A stretch of 64,000 nt of DNA from Serilophus lunatus (taxonomy: Eukaryota; Chordata; Aves; Passeriformes; Eurylaimidae), in NCBI GenBank assembly GCA_013399895.1, contig VXBA01005853.1, positions 3,196,852 to 3,260,851 of the forward strand, given 5' to 3'. The notes under the pieces were generated by a model. That model was given only the letters and a program-made list of their open reading frames with translations, was not told the origin of the DNA and did no database searches. The position numbers and the translations under genes were made by a program. Of the stretch, positions 37,701 to 49,800 are shown in pieces; the stretch's first letter is position 1, and every line of letters begins with the position of its first letter.

Positions 37701-40700
37701 CACCCACTGCTCGTTAGTGATGCAAATCCTCAGATACTGCCTCGGGTCTGGCTTTTAGGTCACTAATCAAGTTGGTGCCGCAGTGAAAGTGCAATTGGGG
37801 CATCCCCTGGGTAGGTAAATGTGCTCAGGGCTTCATGTGGTACCAATGCCCGTGGACCCCAGGCAGGTTTTGGGGTTGATGGAAAGGAAACGGTAGTGCT
37901 CTGAGCATGGGTGAATGGTAATTTGCTGGGTGTGTAGTTTTCTGTCTCAGTTTTCACTATTTCTAGGTCACTTTTTCAGCTCTGTTTATTTTCCTAGTGA
38001 GACCCATGAACACTGGGGGAAAGAGTAAAAATCCCAATAATGAGATACAAGCATTTCCCCTGGGCTGCTGGGGTTCATGCCGTGCTTGGTATGTTTTGGG
38101 ATGATGGTGGTGGTTGGAGGACAGTGTATTACCCTGCTCAGGCCCTGCATGGGTGACCACACTTTAGGATATGGTCACTCCTCATGAAGCCCTTTGCTCT
38201 CCTGGGATACTCAGTGTGTGTGTCAGGCCCCATCAGTCTTTTTCCCTTGAATTATTAACCCACAACCTGCTCCTGGCCCCAGCTGGGGTTTGTTGTCTGC
38301 TTAGCCTGCTGGCCAAGGTACAGGCCTCTCAAGCTTTCCTAGAATTGACTTTCCTTGAACAAAAAGGGCTTCCCTGGAGCAATGGCAGTACCTACGTGAT
38401 GGGCTTGGCTAGCTAATACCCTGGGATTAGCAGAGGGACATTTTAAACCTCTGGCCAATGACAGATGTTTCCTTCAGGGGACCCTTCAAGGACACCCACT
38501 CCAGTGCTGTTAGCTTTGTGATTGCTGGGATAAGGGGCTGGATCCTTCCCCTGTTCTACCCCACGGTAATGATGGGCCAAGCCCTACGGGGCAACAAAGG
38601 GGGAGAGGAATCCTGGTGCCCAGCTGGGACCCTCACTGCCTTGCTGTCCTCCTCCCACTGCAGATGGGCCAGATCCAGCCAGGTGGTGAGTCAGGATGAG
38701 CTGGATCAGGGCTGGTGTGAAAGCAATGCTCTGGAACAGGCTGTTTCCATCCCGCATGTGCCGGCAGCCCATGGCTCCCCGCCCTCCTGCACTGGTGTGG
38801 TCTTTGACCCAGCACAGGAGACAGGCTGGCGGTGCTTGGCTGGGTGCTCATAAAACATGGGAACGACTGAAGGAATCTGCCAGCATCTCTGATTGTGTTG
38901 TCCATGTCCAAGAGCATGAGGTTGTGATGGGGAACTTCCAGCTTGCTGCAAACACCTGGAACCTGCTCTTTGTCCCCTTGGGGTCTGCACCTCCTGGCAG
39001 GAAGATGAGGAGCCTTTGCCACGTGTGTGGGTGTGGTTGCAGTTCTGGCCTTGTCACACTGTGCCAGCAGTGCAGAGCCCAGTTGGAGCTAGCCTGTGCT
39101 CCTGTACACCAGTCTGTGCTCTCCAAATCCAGCTCTTTGACCAGGCTTTTCTGCCCTTTTCCAGCTGTTCTGTATACCAAGCCTGGGCTCCGCTTCCCAG
39201 CTCTGCCAGTCCCACAACCCACAAGGATGCTCATAGCCACACACTCACACTTAGAACAAAGCTTTTTCAGGATCAGAGATCTTGATTCTCTGTGAGCAGA
39301 GTAGAAAGCCATTGGGTCAAGTGGTACAGTTTGGTGAGTGAAACATTTCCAATGCACACTGTATCAAGCCAAACCAAGTTTTATTGCTAGTGGGTGCCTG
39401 TGGGAACATTTCAGTTTGCTCTGAAGTCTTTGGAACAAGGAAGAAATCCCTGGGTCGTGTCAATGTCAGCCTAACAGTCATGGAAGGAGCTACCCTGGAG
39501 ATAGGAGTATTGCTGGGGTCCTTTAAAGGCCTGCAGCACTCTGTGGCACAGATAAGTCCTGCCTTGCCCCTGATGTCTGAAATGCCTGTTTTCCCAACTG
39601 GGAAGTTTTGGTATCCCCTCCCTCTGCAGTACAGAGACAATAAATATGCAGGGGGGGATGTGTGGTTCCTCTCATCTAGTTTTTGACAGAGGAATGATCT
39701 CAGGCAGGGATCTCAGGAAGGATTGCCCTCTGGAGGGGGTCACTTCTCTCTAGCAGTGATGAAGCAAGCCACATGGCTCTGGTCCTTCTCCCTGTGTTGG
39801 TTGTCCCATCCATCACTCCTCTGCTTCCTGCAGCAGAGGAAAAAGAGCTGAGGATATTGAAGTATGCACGGCAAGGGGAAGGTTTGTGAAAATCATGAGC
39901 TGCTGGTTCCCAGCACTCAGGGTGAGTGGGGAGCTCGGGTTTATCCCCCCTTCCCAGGCCACAGAAGAGTGTGGGTGTTTTGGAGTGGATGCTGGAGGTG
40001 GAGGGGAAAGGAGGGAAGCAAATGGGTGTGGGACAGGGGGTGCACAGGGAGGGCATCAGGGGCTCAGCCCCTGCCACTGTACGTGCAGAATTTGGGGTTC
40101 CCATTTACAGTCACTTTATAGATGGTGAAAGGAATTGGGCTCTCTGTCCCACGCCTCAGCATCACCTCTGTGCAGGGCAGCTCCCTTCATCACTGCTCGG
40201 CAGAGGGAGCATTGACCCCTCCACACAGAGGCAGCTGAAGCACATCTGGCTGCCAGATGAGGGTGGCTCCAGCCAGCCTGGAGGCTCCTCAGCTTTAAGA
40301 CCCGACTCCAGCCCACCCCTGGGCTTGGAGTGTCTGTCATGGGGCATCACTCTGCTGGCTGCCCCTGTCTTTGTGGAGGTATGGGGGGAATTTCCCCCCA
40401 TGAAGCTGCAGAAGGACTGGGTGTTAAACTGTCCAAGGAGTCCCATTAGGGAGAAGAGCCCATGGCACTGACCCTGGGACTCCACTCTGTTTAGAACTGC
40501 TTCTGTGCTTCAGTTTCTCCATCTGTAGCATTGCCTAAGCTCTGCCAGGGGTATGGGAAATTTTCCCTGATAGAGCACTGATTCTTCTGGCATGCAAGGA
40601 TTTTATCCTCTGGAAGTAAATGAAGCAGCTTTATCATGGAGAAGGAAGCACCTACACGGAAGGGGACAGCCTTGAGCCCTGTCTTGCTGCACTTTAACTC

Positions 40701-43700
40701 CAGCGCAGACCAGTTCTTTCCCAGGTGTTCACTGGTGAGGGGGCTTTCACATCTGATGTTTCTCAGCATGAAAATATTGTAATGCCATCAGATGGTGTGG
40801 GACCAGGTCCCCAGTACAGACAGACAGGCAGACAAGGTTGCACAGGTGGAGCCACTGTGTGGCCAGAGCATTGCCAGGAAGGTGGGACCAGGCAGGATGG
40901 CTCTGAGAGCACAGTGTCCAGGCTTTTCATGCCAGCCATGCACGGAGACAGCACTTAGTGAGGTGAGAGTCACCAAGGCAGCCTGGCAGCAATGCCTCTG
41001 TCCCCCATGCCAACACCTCCTCTGCAAGGCAATACCCAATGTGTCCCCAGGACTCAGGAACCTCTTCTGTGGGGCATCACAGCTGGCACTGCCATGGGCT
41101 CACATCTCAGCGGCTCCGGTGAGCAGGTTGGGGTTGCTGTACCCCAGCTGCCCTGATCAGGGCCCTGATGGCTGTGCAGCAGCTTCCCATGGAGCCAGGG
41201 TTTGTGGGTGCACCAATTTTGAGCTGCTTTTGACCTGTGAAATAGTGACCTTTAGGAAAAGGTGACAGTTTATGCTCCTGGCTGCTGGCAGCCGTGCTGC
41301 TCCTGCTGTGGCTGGGATGACAGTGTCCCATGGGTGGGGGTCCTCTGTTTGGAGCTGGTCTGATCCCCTCTTAACTGTGCTGGGCACACCTGGATTGGGT
41401 GTATTACCCTGTGGGACTGGAGAAAAGATAAGTTCCATATAACACATGCCAGCTCTTGCTCCTTCACTATCTTCTACCTCCACCCAGGGAACCACTGCCA
41501 CCCCGAAATCTCTTTCCTTCCTGTTTTGAACCAGCCCTGTCACTGCTGCTCAGCACCAGCCTCACAATGCCCCAAATTTTTGATCTGTTAGGGCGTTTTG
41601 AACACAGTTTCTTACTTAAAGCCATCCCTTGGGCAGGTAAGGACTGGGGAGGGTGAACTATCTCCTCCCTGGCAGCCTCCACTGTGGCTTGTGATGGTGC
41701 AGAGACTAGAATGGTGGACACAGGGATCTAGTTTGATTTTTCTTTTCTTACCCTGCCAGGCTCCTCATCCAGCCCAGGGCAGGAGTTCTGGCATCTCTGT
41801 CCTGGGGCAGGACTGCTGTGGGGAGCAAGTCCAGGCTGGGATCAGGACTCCATCCCCCTGTGTGTGTGTGTGTGGGGGGGGGGGGGGATGCGTGCACACT
41901 TGGGAGCGTGTCCCTTGGGGTTTGCACAGCACATTAAAGCTATTCCCTTATCTAATCATGGCTCAGGTGAGTGCTATTAGGGTTATACATTAACAGTAGT
42001 AACGATACCCTCTCCCCATGCAGCCATTGGCCCTTCCTTGATCCCAAAGATGAAACCATTCCCACTGGCCCCATGGATGGCTCCATTTGACTGCCTGAGC
42101 AGATCCTTTGCCTGGTCTTCTGGGGACAAGCAGGAGTGGCTGTAAATACATAGCAAGGCTGGAAGGGGCCAGCAACTGTGTTAAGAGACATCACCAGCAC
42201 TCCTGTGCACACCATGCATCCCATCCACTCTTCCTCCCATGACAGCAGCCTCAGCTCTGGATTATCCCACCCATGGGACAGCCTGATCAACCTTTGCCAG
42301 GCTTGGCTGCAAGTGTGGGAGCAGTTCCACCCCTCTGCTCAGCTGTGCTCCCTTCTGCAGCACCAGGGTTTCCCCGTAGGCATGAGGGCTCCCCATAAGG
42401 ATCCGGGCTGGCTTGTCCTGAATTTCCTCTTTCTTTTCACAGAGCCATAAAAACTCTCCAGGAGAGAGTAAAGTGTAACCCAGCATTCCTACTCAAGGTA
42501 GTTGAATTATTCATTGTGAATAGTGTAGTTCTTTCAAATCCTTTTCTTTTCCTTGTGAATCACCCACAGTACATTCCCGAATTTTGCAAACATCCGAAAC
42601 CAGCAATTAGTCGAGATGAGTAACTTTCCATCTCTTGGCTTGATTGTGAACCCTCTGCTTTGAATTTTTTCTACCTGTTTTTGGGTAGTGAGAGCCTGGT
42701 GCCGGGCTCCCCCAGGCTCTGCCAGCCCTGAGGCAAAGCACAGCTTCCATCCAGGATGAACGATGAAGAGGGAATAACAAAGAACAAGCTGTGATGGATC
42801 TATTTACAGCTGCAGCAGGAAATAATAATTCCTACTGAAATTCATGGCATATGTGGCATTCACAAACCGCCTTTATTCTTTATTCTTTAATTATTTTTTT
42901 TACTGTATCTGTCAATTCCTTCACTCTCCAGGTGTTTTTAGGCAGAGGTATTCAAATAGCAATATTGCAAATAAGATCCTTTTCAAGTTATTGCTTTTTA
43001 GAAAGGTTTTTGATATCAACTGAAAAAAAAAAGATAAATGTATGAGAAAGAAAAAAACTTGTAGGAGCCCCTGAGCCTGGAGCAGCCAAAGGGAGCCCAG
43101 TTTCTCATGGAGCTGCTAAACCTCACATAAATCTCCACCAGCACATCTGGTTTATTCTGTAACTTCACAGGAATTGCTGTGTTTGCAAATTCAGCACAGG
43201 TCCCTGCTGGGTTGGGGTGCAGAAGTTCTTTTCATGCTGGTGAACTTTTCCCCTGTGGGGTGGTGAGAAGTAGCAGTGACCCCCAGGAAGAATGAGGATC
43301 TATGGGAGAGCAAGGGAGAGTGTGGGTCCCACATGGTCTGGGTGCCCAGCAGTGGCTCCGGTGGGCACTTTTGTTTTGAGCTGCCTTAGCTGATGTTTCA
43401 AATAGCAGTCAAGTACCCAGCAAAGCTGCCATAGATCCTTTGCACACTGAAACACTTCATTTCAGCTGCATCTCTGCAGACATTCCATTCCATTCCATCT
43501 TGCTCAACTGATTAACTTTTTTACTGTGTTTTTACCTGCAGAGTCACCCCGTGTGTCCAGAGGCAGGTTTGACCTGGTGGTGGTGAGGAGGGATTAGGTG
43601 TTCGCTTTCAAGCAGTCCTGAAATGAGCTGGGCTCCCTGTTCTCTGTAATGGTCACTGAATTCATCACATACCTCCAATATGAGTTAGGGGCTGAGATCC

Positions 43701-45664
43701 TGTCCTGGTTGTAGAGCTCTGCTTTCTATTCCCAGTCATGTTACAGCTTTGTTGGGCTCCTTCCCTCTTCCATGCATCACTGAAGAACTTCAGTGCTTCT
43801 TGAGGACCATACTGTGGCCCTCAGCATTCTGTGCTGAGCCCATACCAGCACTTTCAGAACCTACTTAGTTGGTTGAGAAACAGATTTGCAGCTAGGGGTT
43901 GGAGTTTTGCTCTGTGGACATTCTCTGATCCTCTGTTAGGGTCTCTAGAGTCCAGTTTTTCGCTGTGCCACCCAAACTCCTGGTTCCACTACTTCCTATG
44001 CCAGCACTGCTCTCAGCAGCAGAAATGAAGGTGAAGATGGCAAACATGTCTGTCAGGCAAACAAATGGACAGGCATCATCCCTCTTGACTCCCTGGAACA
44101 GGATTTTGTAATTTTGGGTGGAGAAGCAAATATTCACAGCTGTGTTTATTCCCTGCCCATGGGCTCTTCTGCAGAGGAAGGCACCAGGAACTTGTCAGCA
44201 AACTGCCAGATGTAGGAGTCCTTCCTGCACCCCACGGCCCCCAGCCCAGGCAGAGTTCCACAGCTTATCCTCTGTGTCCATGGGCTAACAAAGGAGCTAA
44301 CAGAGGAGACAGCAGGGCCACTTTTTAATATATTTTTCTGCTAGAAAGCAGCAGGTGCTGTTTGCAGAACTGTGGGATGTGCCTCTGTGTGCACAGACAT
44401 TTGATGGTCCTGTGCTCTGCCCATATGGGGGAGGACCAAAGAGAGATTCAGGCTGGCTTTGGCCAAGCACCCATTGCTGGTGGAGCCAGTCCCCAGGAGT
44501 GCTTAAGCACCATGTAGGGTTTCTCCAGTGAGTCTTTAAAAATACATGGAAAGCACTGCCCTCTGTCTTAGCTCAGTACAGGGAGAAGGAAAATAACCCT
44601 CTCAGCGGCAGAGAAATGCTGCAATTCCAGGGTTTTCTGTCTTTCCCCTATCCTGATCCACGTGCCCTCAATTGATGACACCTTGATTTTGGGCTTCCTG
44701 GCAAAGAGCTTGGCTTCCCTGAGCACTCCCAGGCAGCTTGTCCTCACCCCACCACAGGACTTGCAGCTCTCCTTCTCTTAAGGACTGTGTGTCATGACCC
44801 ATGGGATTCACAGTCCATCTTCTTGTGGTGCCTCTGAATCCCTCCTGCTTTTTCCACCAAAGCCCAGGTACTTTCCAACAGAGAGAAAGACCCTGGTGTT
44901 AACCTGTCTGGACATTAAATTCAGTATAAGCCTCATGACTCTCTTTCCCACTGGTCCCCAGGGTACTGCCATGTTTCTCCTGTGCTCTCCACTGGTGTTT
45001 TTGTATCTCCTCCATGCCTTCAGGGATATTTCCTCCCTCCACTGCTTCCCTTTGTGTCCCCCTCAGCTCATCTCCCACTCTGCTCTCTCTGCCAGGCAAG
45101 ACCAGGACAAAAGACAAGTACAGGGTGGTTTACACAGACCACCAGCGCCTGGAGCTGGAGAAGGAGTTTCACTACAGCCGCTACATCACCATCCGCCGCA
45201 AGGCTGAGCTGGCCGCTGCCCTGGGGCTGACTGAACGGCAGGTCAGTGCTGTGGAATCCTGGGAAAACCATGTCCCGAGGGGAGATGGGGATGAGGATGG
45301 GGAGGGCTGCAGCCCAAGCAGTCGACGGATGCCCTACATTGCACCACAGAGATCCCTTCCTTTCCAAGTTTGGGGATGCCCCAGGGGGTCACCGAAGGTT
45401 GTCATTCTTGGCTGCATCCTTCCTCATCTCTGCATTTCCATCTTTTTCTTTCTGCAGGTGAAAATCTGGTTTCAGAACCGGAGGGCGAAGGAGAGGAAGG
45501 TGAACAAGAAGAAGCTGCAGCAGCAAAGCCAGCCCACCAGCACCACCACACCGACCCCTCCAGCCGTCAGCACGCTCGGACCCATCGGAGGCCTCTGCAA
45601 CAGCAGTGCCCCAAACCTCGTCTCCTCGTCTCCACTGACAATCAAGGAAGAATTCATGCCTTAA
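34318..45664 (+). CDS. CDX1: CDX1, caudal-type homeobox 1 (3 exons, complete)
   Basis: Nuclear homeodomain transcription factor (chick CHox-cad/cdx-A lineage). It patterns the posterior axis through Hox genes and specifies intestinal epithelium (family knowledge). The three exons join to 780 nt, 259 residues. Visible: conserved N-terminus MYVGYLVDKD, proline-rich activation region, hexapeptide-like YEWM (129-132) in TPYEWMRRSV, homeodomain from about 148 with TDHQRLELEKEFHYSRYITI and KIWFQNRRAKERKVNKKK, polar tail, and conserved end IKEEFMP. The start was chosen at 34318 because it gives the family N-terminus, although the frame is open upstream. CDX2 and CDX4 are unlikely given the PDGFRB and SLC6A7 neighbours. 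Confidence 0.97.
35140..35440. repeat. GT-rich decayed minisatellite with (GT)n
   Basis: Related stretches open with GTGCAAGGTGCC (35225), GTGCAAGGCACC (35297) and GTGCAGGGGGCT (35378), so the period is about 72-81 bp. Each is followed by GTGT-rich sequence. The block ends in a pure GT run at 35416-35438. Confidence 0.7.
36935..37240. promoter_or_regulatory. AT-rich block with caudal-type sites in CDX1 intron 1
   Basis: Sharp AT-rich island in GC-richer surroundings. TGCTATAAAT occurs twice (37121-37130, 37149-37158), each containing TATAAAT, an exact caudal consensus on the opposite strand. Several other ATAAA motifs are present. Candidate enhancer only. Confidence 0.35.
37590..37760. promoter_or_regulatory. 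Possible regulatory block in CDX1 intron 1
   Basis: Contains GTTTATAAAAAGC, a TCF/LEF consensus CTTTGAA at 37691-37697, octamer-like ATGCAAATC at 37721 and a single nuclear-receptor half site AGGTCA at 37757. Low-complexity free and AT-richer than its flanks. Confidence 0.3.
40465..40528 (+). repeat. MIR-like SINE relic
   Basis: The string TTCTGTGCTTCAGTTTCTCC followed by ATCTGTAG matches the well-known MIR 3' core (tctgtgcctcagtttcctcatctgta). The preceding CACTGACCCTGGGACTCCAC fits the gtgaccttgggcaagtcac segment. Confidence 0.65.
41860..41887 (+). repeat. (GT)n plus G14 tract
   Basis: GT run at 41860-41873 followed directly by 14 consecutive Gs (41874-41887). Length is likely polymorphic and error-prone in sequencing. 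Confidence 0.9.
42485..43035. promoter_or_regulatory. AT-rich candidate enhancer in CDX1 intron 1
   Basis: Two adjacent AT-rich, repeat-free stretches. TCF/LEF consensus at 42658-42664 (CTTTGAA) and 42776-42782 (AACAAAG); two CTTTATT near-caudal sites at 42871-42885; homeodomain ATTA cores such as CAATTAG near 42605. I recall a report of an enhancer in the chick cdx-A intron but cannot confirm it is this block. Confidence 0.35.
45096..45241 (+). CDS. CDX1: CDX1 exon 2 (homeodomain, first part)
   Basis: GKTRTKDKYRVVYTDHQRLE, then LEKEFHYSRYITIRRKAELA and ALGLTERQ: homeodomain N-arm, helices 1 and 2 and start of helix 3. The split glycine joins exon 1; donor GTCAGT follows CAG in phase 0. Confidence 0.98.
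45458..45664 (+). CDS. CDX1: CDX1 exon 3 (recognition helix and tail)
   Basis: VKIWFQNRRAKERKVNKKK is the DNA-recognition helix with the invariant WFQN. It is followed by a glutamine/threonine/proline tail and the end LTIKEEFMP before TAA at 45662-45664. Confidence 0.98.
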   Translation: MKIWFQNRRAKERKVNKKKLQQQSQPTSTTTPTPPAVSTLGPIGGLCNSSAPNLVSSSPLTIKEEFMP

Positions 45665-46840
45665 CCCTCTTCACCAGCTACAGACACCAAGAGATAAGCA
45701 CTATGCAGCAGAGCCCAGCCAGTCCATGTGCTCAGAAGAATGACAGCCCCTGCCCAAAGACATGATGGTCCCTGACTGAACCAACTAGGCAGACGGCAAG
45801 GGGGCAAGGTGGCACTGGGACCTTCCCAAGAGACTGGTGGGCTATGTAAACAATGTGGGTTAAGAAGTACTGCTCTCCCACAGGAAACACACCAGTGTGG
45901 TCTCTGTAGCCCAAGGCAAGGTCCTTATGTCAGCAGAAGACACATGGGGGTGGTGGAAGAGGGCTTTCTGATGGTGCTTCAGGTGGAACTGGAAGGATGT
46001 TTCCTTCGGGCCTCCTGACAATCCAGCTGCCTGGTGCTTTTGGTCAGTTCAAACAAGATTGAGGTAGAAAAAAGGCCTGGCTGGACTCAAGGCAAAACAA
46101 ATTTCTGCTAAGCTGTTCTCCTGGGAAGTGGGGTGAGGAGGGCAGAGCAAGTTGGGCTGTGGGAGCCAGGCAAGACCCTCAGCTGTAGGGCATTACAGGG
46201 GAGTCCTTCAAACCACAGCTCTGCCCCTGCAGCCACAAAGAGCCACACAGGGGTGTATCTGGCAGTCCCAGTGCATCTGGCTGGGCTATGGCAAGATGAC
46301 ACCATAGCCATCCTCTTCCTGGAGTACAGAGAGAGGAGAGAAGGGAGCCCAGCACAGGCACACTGGAGCAGACCACCCTATTTAGTCCTGAGACCACTTT
46401 CCTTTGGGGAAGGGGAGGAGAGCAGGTTTGCCATCAGGACAGGGTGCAAGAACCAGCCCAAAAGGCCGATACTGGAGAGTTGAGGTGCTAGTCCGAGGAA
46501 GTACCCTCACATCCCTTTGCCACCCTGTCCACCACCAGCCCTGCATTGCCCTCAGCTCCCAGAACACAAGATGCCCAGGTGTGCTGTGGCTTTTGCAAGT
46601 GGATCCCTGTTATCCCACTGCACCTGCTGCTCTGCTCCAGCCCACAAAGGCTTTGGATGTCCCTCACGTGGGGGCTGGTGACACCTCCCTTGGCCATTGC
46701 TGCCAGGTGTGCTCAGTGATGAGGACAAATGTTTGCATGAGTTTGGGACTTTGGCTCAATTTTTGTGTATATAAGGCAGAACTGGTTTTCCTTTTTATTT
46801 TTTAGGCCTCAGCAAAAATAAAAACAGGCAGAAATCCCAC
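45665..46840 (+). other. CDX1: CDX1 3' UTR
   Basis: About 1.2 kb after the stop codon, ended by AATAAA at 46817-46822 with a GT/T-rich element (AAGTTTGTTCCTGTTTCTCC) about 25 nt further on. The cleavage site near 46840 is inferred. Confidence 0.65.
46817..46822 (+). terminator. CDX1 poly(A) signal
   Basis: Canonical AATAAA followed by a downstream T/GT-rich element; the first convincing signal after the CDX1 stop. Confidence 0.7.
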
Positions 46841-46849
46841 GTGCCACAA

Positions 46850-49800
46850 GTTTGTTCCTGTTTCTCCTGGCCCAGAGTGTTGTGGCAGGGAAGGGCACGG
46901 GCTCTGGTGCCACACTGGCGCCGATGTCCCTGAGCACAGCCAGGGTTGGGAAAGGTGTTTTGAGGCTGCAGCCTTGCCCACGTAGCACACATTGTGCCCA
47001 ACCCACAGGGGCATTGCTAGCAGTGGCAGGGCTCATATCGTGGCATGGTACTGCCAGGTCTCATTCCTTTGGCATGAAGTGGGATGGCAGTGCTGGGTGG
47101 CCCAGTGGCTGCAAACTCACAGCCCTGGAGACAGTGGAGAAAGGGTGAGGCCGTGCTTGGGCTGGCAGAGGCCAAAGAACAAGGCCAGCTGCCCATGGAT
47201 GTGGTTGCCTCTCATTGGCGCCTCCTGGTCTCTAATCTCATTTTATGGCTGTCAATGGGCTGAATATCCTCCTTGTCCAAGATGAACAAACAGAGAATGA
47301 GGATGTGAGATAGTGCCTGGGACAGCTGGCATTGGTGCCCAACACACTCCCCTCTCCATCCCGGCAGTGTCCCGCTGGTCCAGCAGGGCACTGAGCAAGG
47401 GGCTGCCCTTGAATCCCACCCAAAATGTCTCCTTCAGCCTCAAAACTCCTCACAGTGCCAAGCATTGCCTGGGAAGAGATGGAGATGTATGTGCCAAGGA
47501 GCCAAGGGCAGGGCAGGTGGCTGTGGAGGGACACCTGTAGCAGGATAAAGTCCTCATGGGTGGAGGAGATGGAGGAGCAGGAACAGGATGAGATGGCATT
47601 GCAGAGAGAGAGGAACAGAGCAAAGGGTTTGTTCCTGCAATTGCAACAGCAGCTGCACCTACAGCTGCACCCTGGTGACCCCACACCCACTGGCACAGTG
47701 CCAGGCTGCCCAGGGCGTGGGACCACTGCCTCTCCATGCCTCTGCAAGGTGAAAGGGGGAATCAGGAGCTAAAACAGGCAGAGTGAGGCAAAGTCAGTGG
47801 AGCTGGTGCCATATAGGAAAGAGATGAGACTGCAAGGGCCACCTTTCTGAAGAGCTGGGCTGAACTGAGGAGACTGGAACCACTTCTGTGAGCTAACTTC
47901 CAGCGTGGTCACCATGCCAGTGGCTAGCTCCTCCACACTCATCATCCTCCCTCACTGGGCTTTGGCTGCCTTTGGCATCTAATTTTATCATTGTCACATA
48001 GGGATCAGCAGTGGGATCCTGCACTGACACATGATGGGCTGATGTCAGCCCAGCACTGGGTATCACTACTGTCTGCAAGTGTCTGGAGAGGAACAGAGTC
48101 CTGGGGCGATTAAATGTGCATCTCCCAAATTCACCTGCAGTATTGGGTTGCCTGTAGGTAGATGAGGGGCTGGAACAGAGGGAAGATGCTCCACTGCCTG
48201 CCCAGAGAGACCATTGACAGGATGAAATTCCAACTGATACCCTAATCTGGCGCCTGCCTGTTTGCACAGCAGGGTAAAAGTCCAGGGAGCTGTGGGCTGT
48301 GCCCTTGGGTCCCTGCCACCCGTGTGTGCACAGGGAGCCAGCGCTGGCGGGAAGAGGCAATAAATGTACCCACACACCCAGTCACTCCTTCCCCCTACAC
48401 ACACACACGCCCCTTGACCGGGTGAGGAAATGCATCTGCTGCGTCCCTGCTCCCATGTCCTTCCCTGCCACCCTGCACCTGCCATTTGGGCAGAGATGAG
48501 TGAACCCTGCAGGGTTCCCCTTGTGCCAGGAAAGGGGCTGGTGGCCACCAGGTGTCCAGCAGCTTTGAAACATTTGATTCAAACCTCCTGGACATATATC
48601 ACCTTGACTGTTGCACTCCTGGCAGGTGATTAACACCTGGTTTTAGCACTTGCAGCGGTGGCCTCCCAAGTCACACTTCCCACATGGAGCCTGGTCCTTA
48701 AGGGGACAGCTGGGCCTCATGGCCAGGTGGTCTTGGGGGATATCCCCAACAAGCCCCTTGAGTTTCTTCCTCTTCCTTCCTCTGCACTTTCCATCAGCTC
48801 CTGCTGCCCATTTCACCCCTCCTTGGAGAAATCTTGAAGTCGTCACCAAGATAAGGGTACACACACCAGGTGGCCGATCACGCCGCCAGCCTGCCAGCAG
48901 CCTCCAGCATGGCACACTTCCCAGCAGTGACTAACCAGAGCACCCCTGCCGTTGTTGCCTTCCTTGTGTTTGTGGCACGGATCTGGGCACAGTCCCATCT
49001 TGCTGGCAGCCACTTTCTCATCTCTTCCTGGGCAGCTGCCACTAACATGTGGGTGGGCTGCCTGAGCAGGGTGGGCAAGGGTGTTTCCCTAGCCTGTATT
49101 CTGCTCTCTCCTTGCCCACCAATGACAGGAAATGCAGGCAGTGCCAGTGTCTGTCAGTGCTGCATCAGGATGGAGAGACATGTATTTGCTTTTCCTACTG
49201 TGTCCATGCTTTGGCCCATGAGAAAGGAAAGGTTTACTTGATGTCCCAGAGGTGGCTCAGAGGTAGGGTGGGAGAAAGCAAAATTTACTAGAAAATGCTT
49301 GCAAGCTCCATGTCTGCTCCCTAGTGCCAGATCCTTGAGGATCAGGGCATGAGAATGGGTGTGTAACACCCCTGTCTTCCTCCTGAGCTCTCCTAGGGTT
49401 TTTGGAGTCCCTGATGCTCTTTCTGGTTCCTGTTGCTTCTGGTGGGTGCTGTTCCATGAACTGGGCCACTTTCCAGCTCTAGGGCAAAGCAAGATTTGAA
49501 CCAACCCTGCAATGAGACCCTAGAGCATCCCAAGTGCCTGAGGTGGGACATCTACTCCCTAGTGGTCTTAGATAATGGAGAGCTGATGTTGCTACCGAAG
49601 CAGCAACAAAGTTACCAGAAAAGGGAGCTCTAGATACAGAGCATCCCATCAGCAGTAGTATCAACATGGACATTTCAGGGCAGCATCGGCCCTGGATGTC
49701 TCTGCTGGTAAATGCTGCCCTGGACACAAGGAGGCAAGAGCTTTAAGTCCACCCAGGAGTGCTGGGGCAGGGCTCAGTCCATGCTGGTGACACAGGGCTG

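Larger units (their letters stand above)
34745..45095 (+). other. CDX1 intron 1 (gene-free, 10.35 kb)
   Basis: Single large intron at the position conserved in CDX genes. No gene seen. It holds a GT-rich decayed minisatellite (35140-35440), AT-rich blocks with caudal- and TCF-type sites (36935-37240, 37590-37760, 42485-43035), a MIR-like relic (40465-40528), and a GT/poly-G tract (41860-41887). Confidence 0.75.

Noticed and set aside
45014..45095. In-frame open sequence upstream of CDX1 exon 2 with its own ATG
   Set aside because: A clear polypyrimidine tract and AG acceptor precede 45096, and the exon 1 donor supplies the matching split glycine codon.
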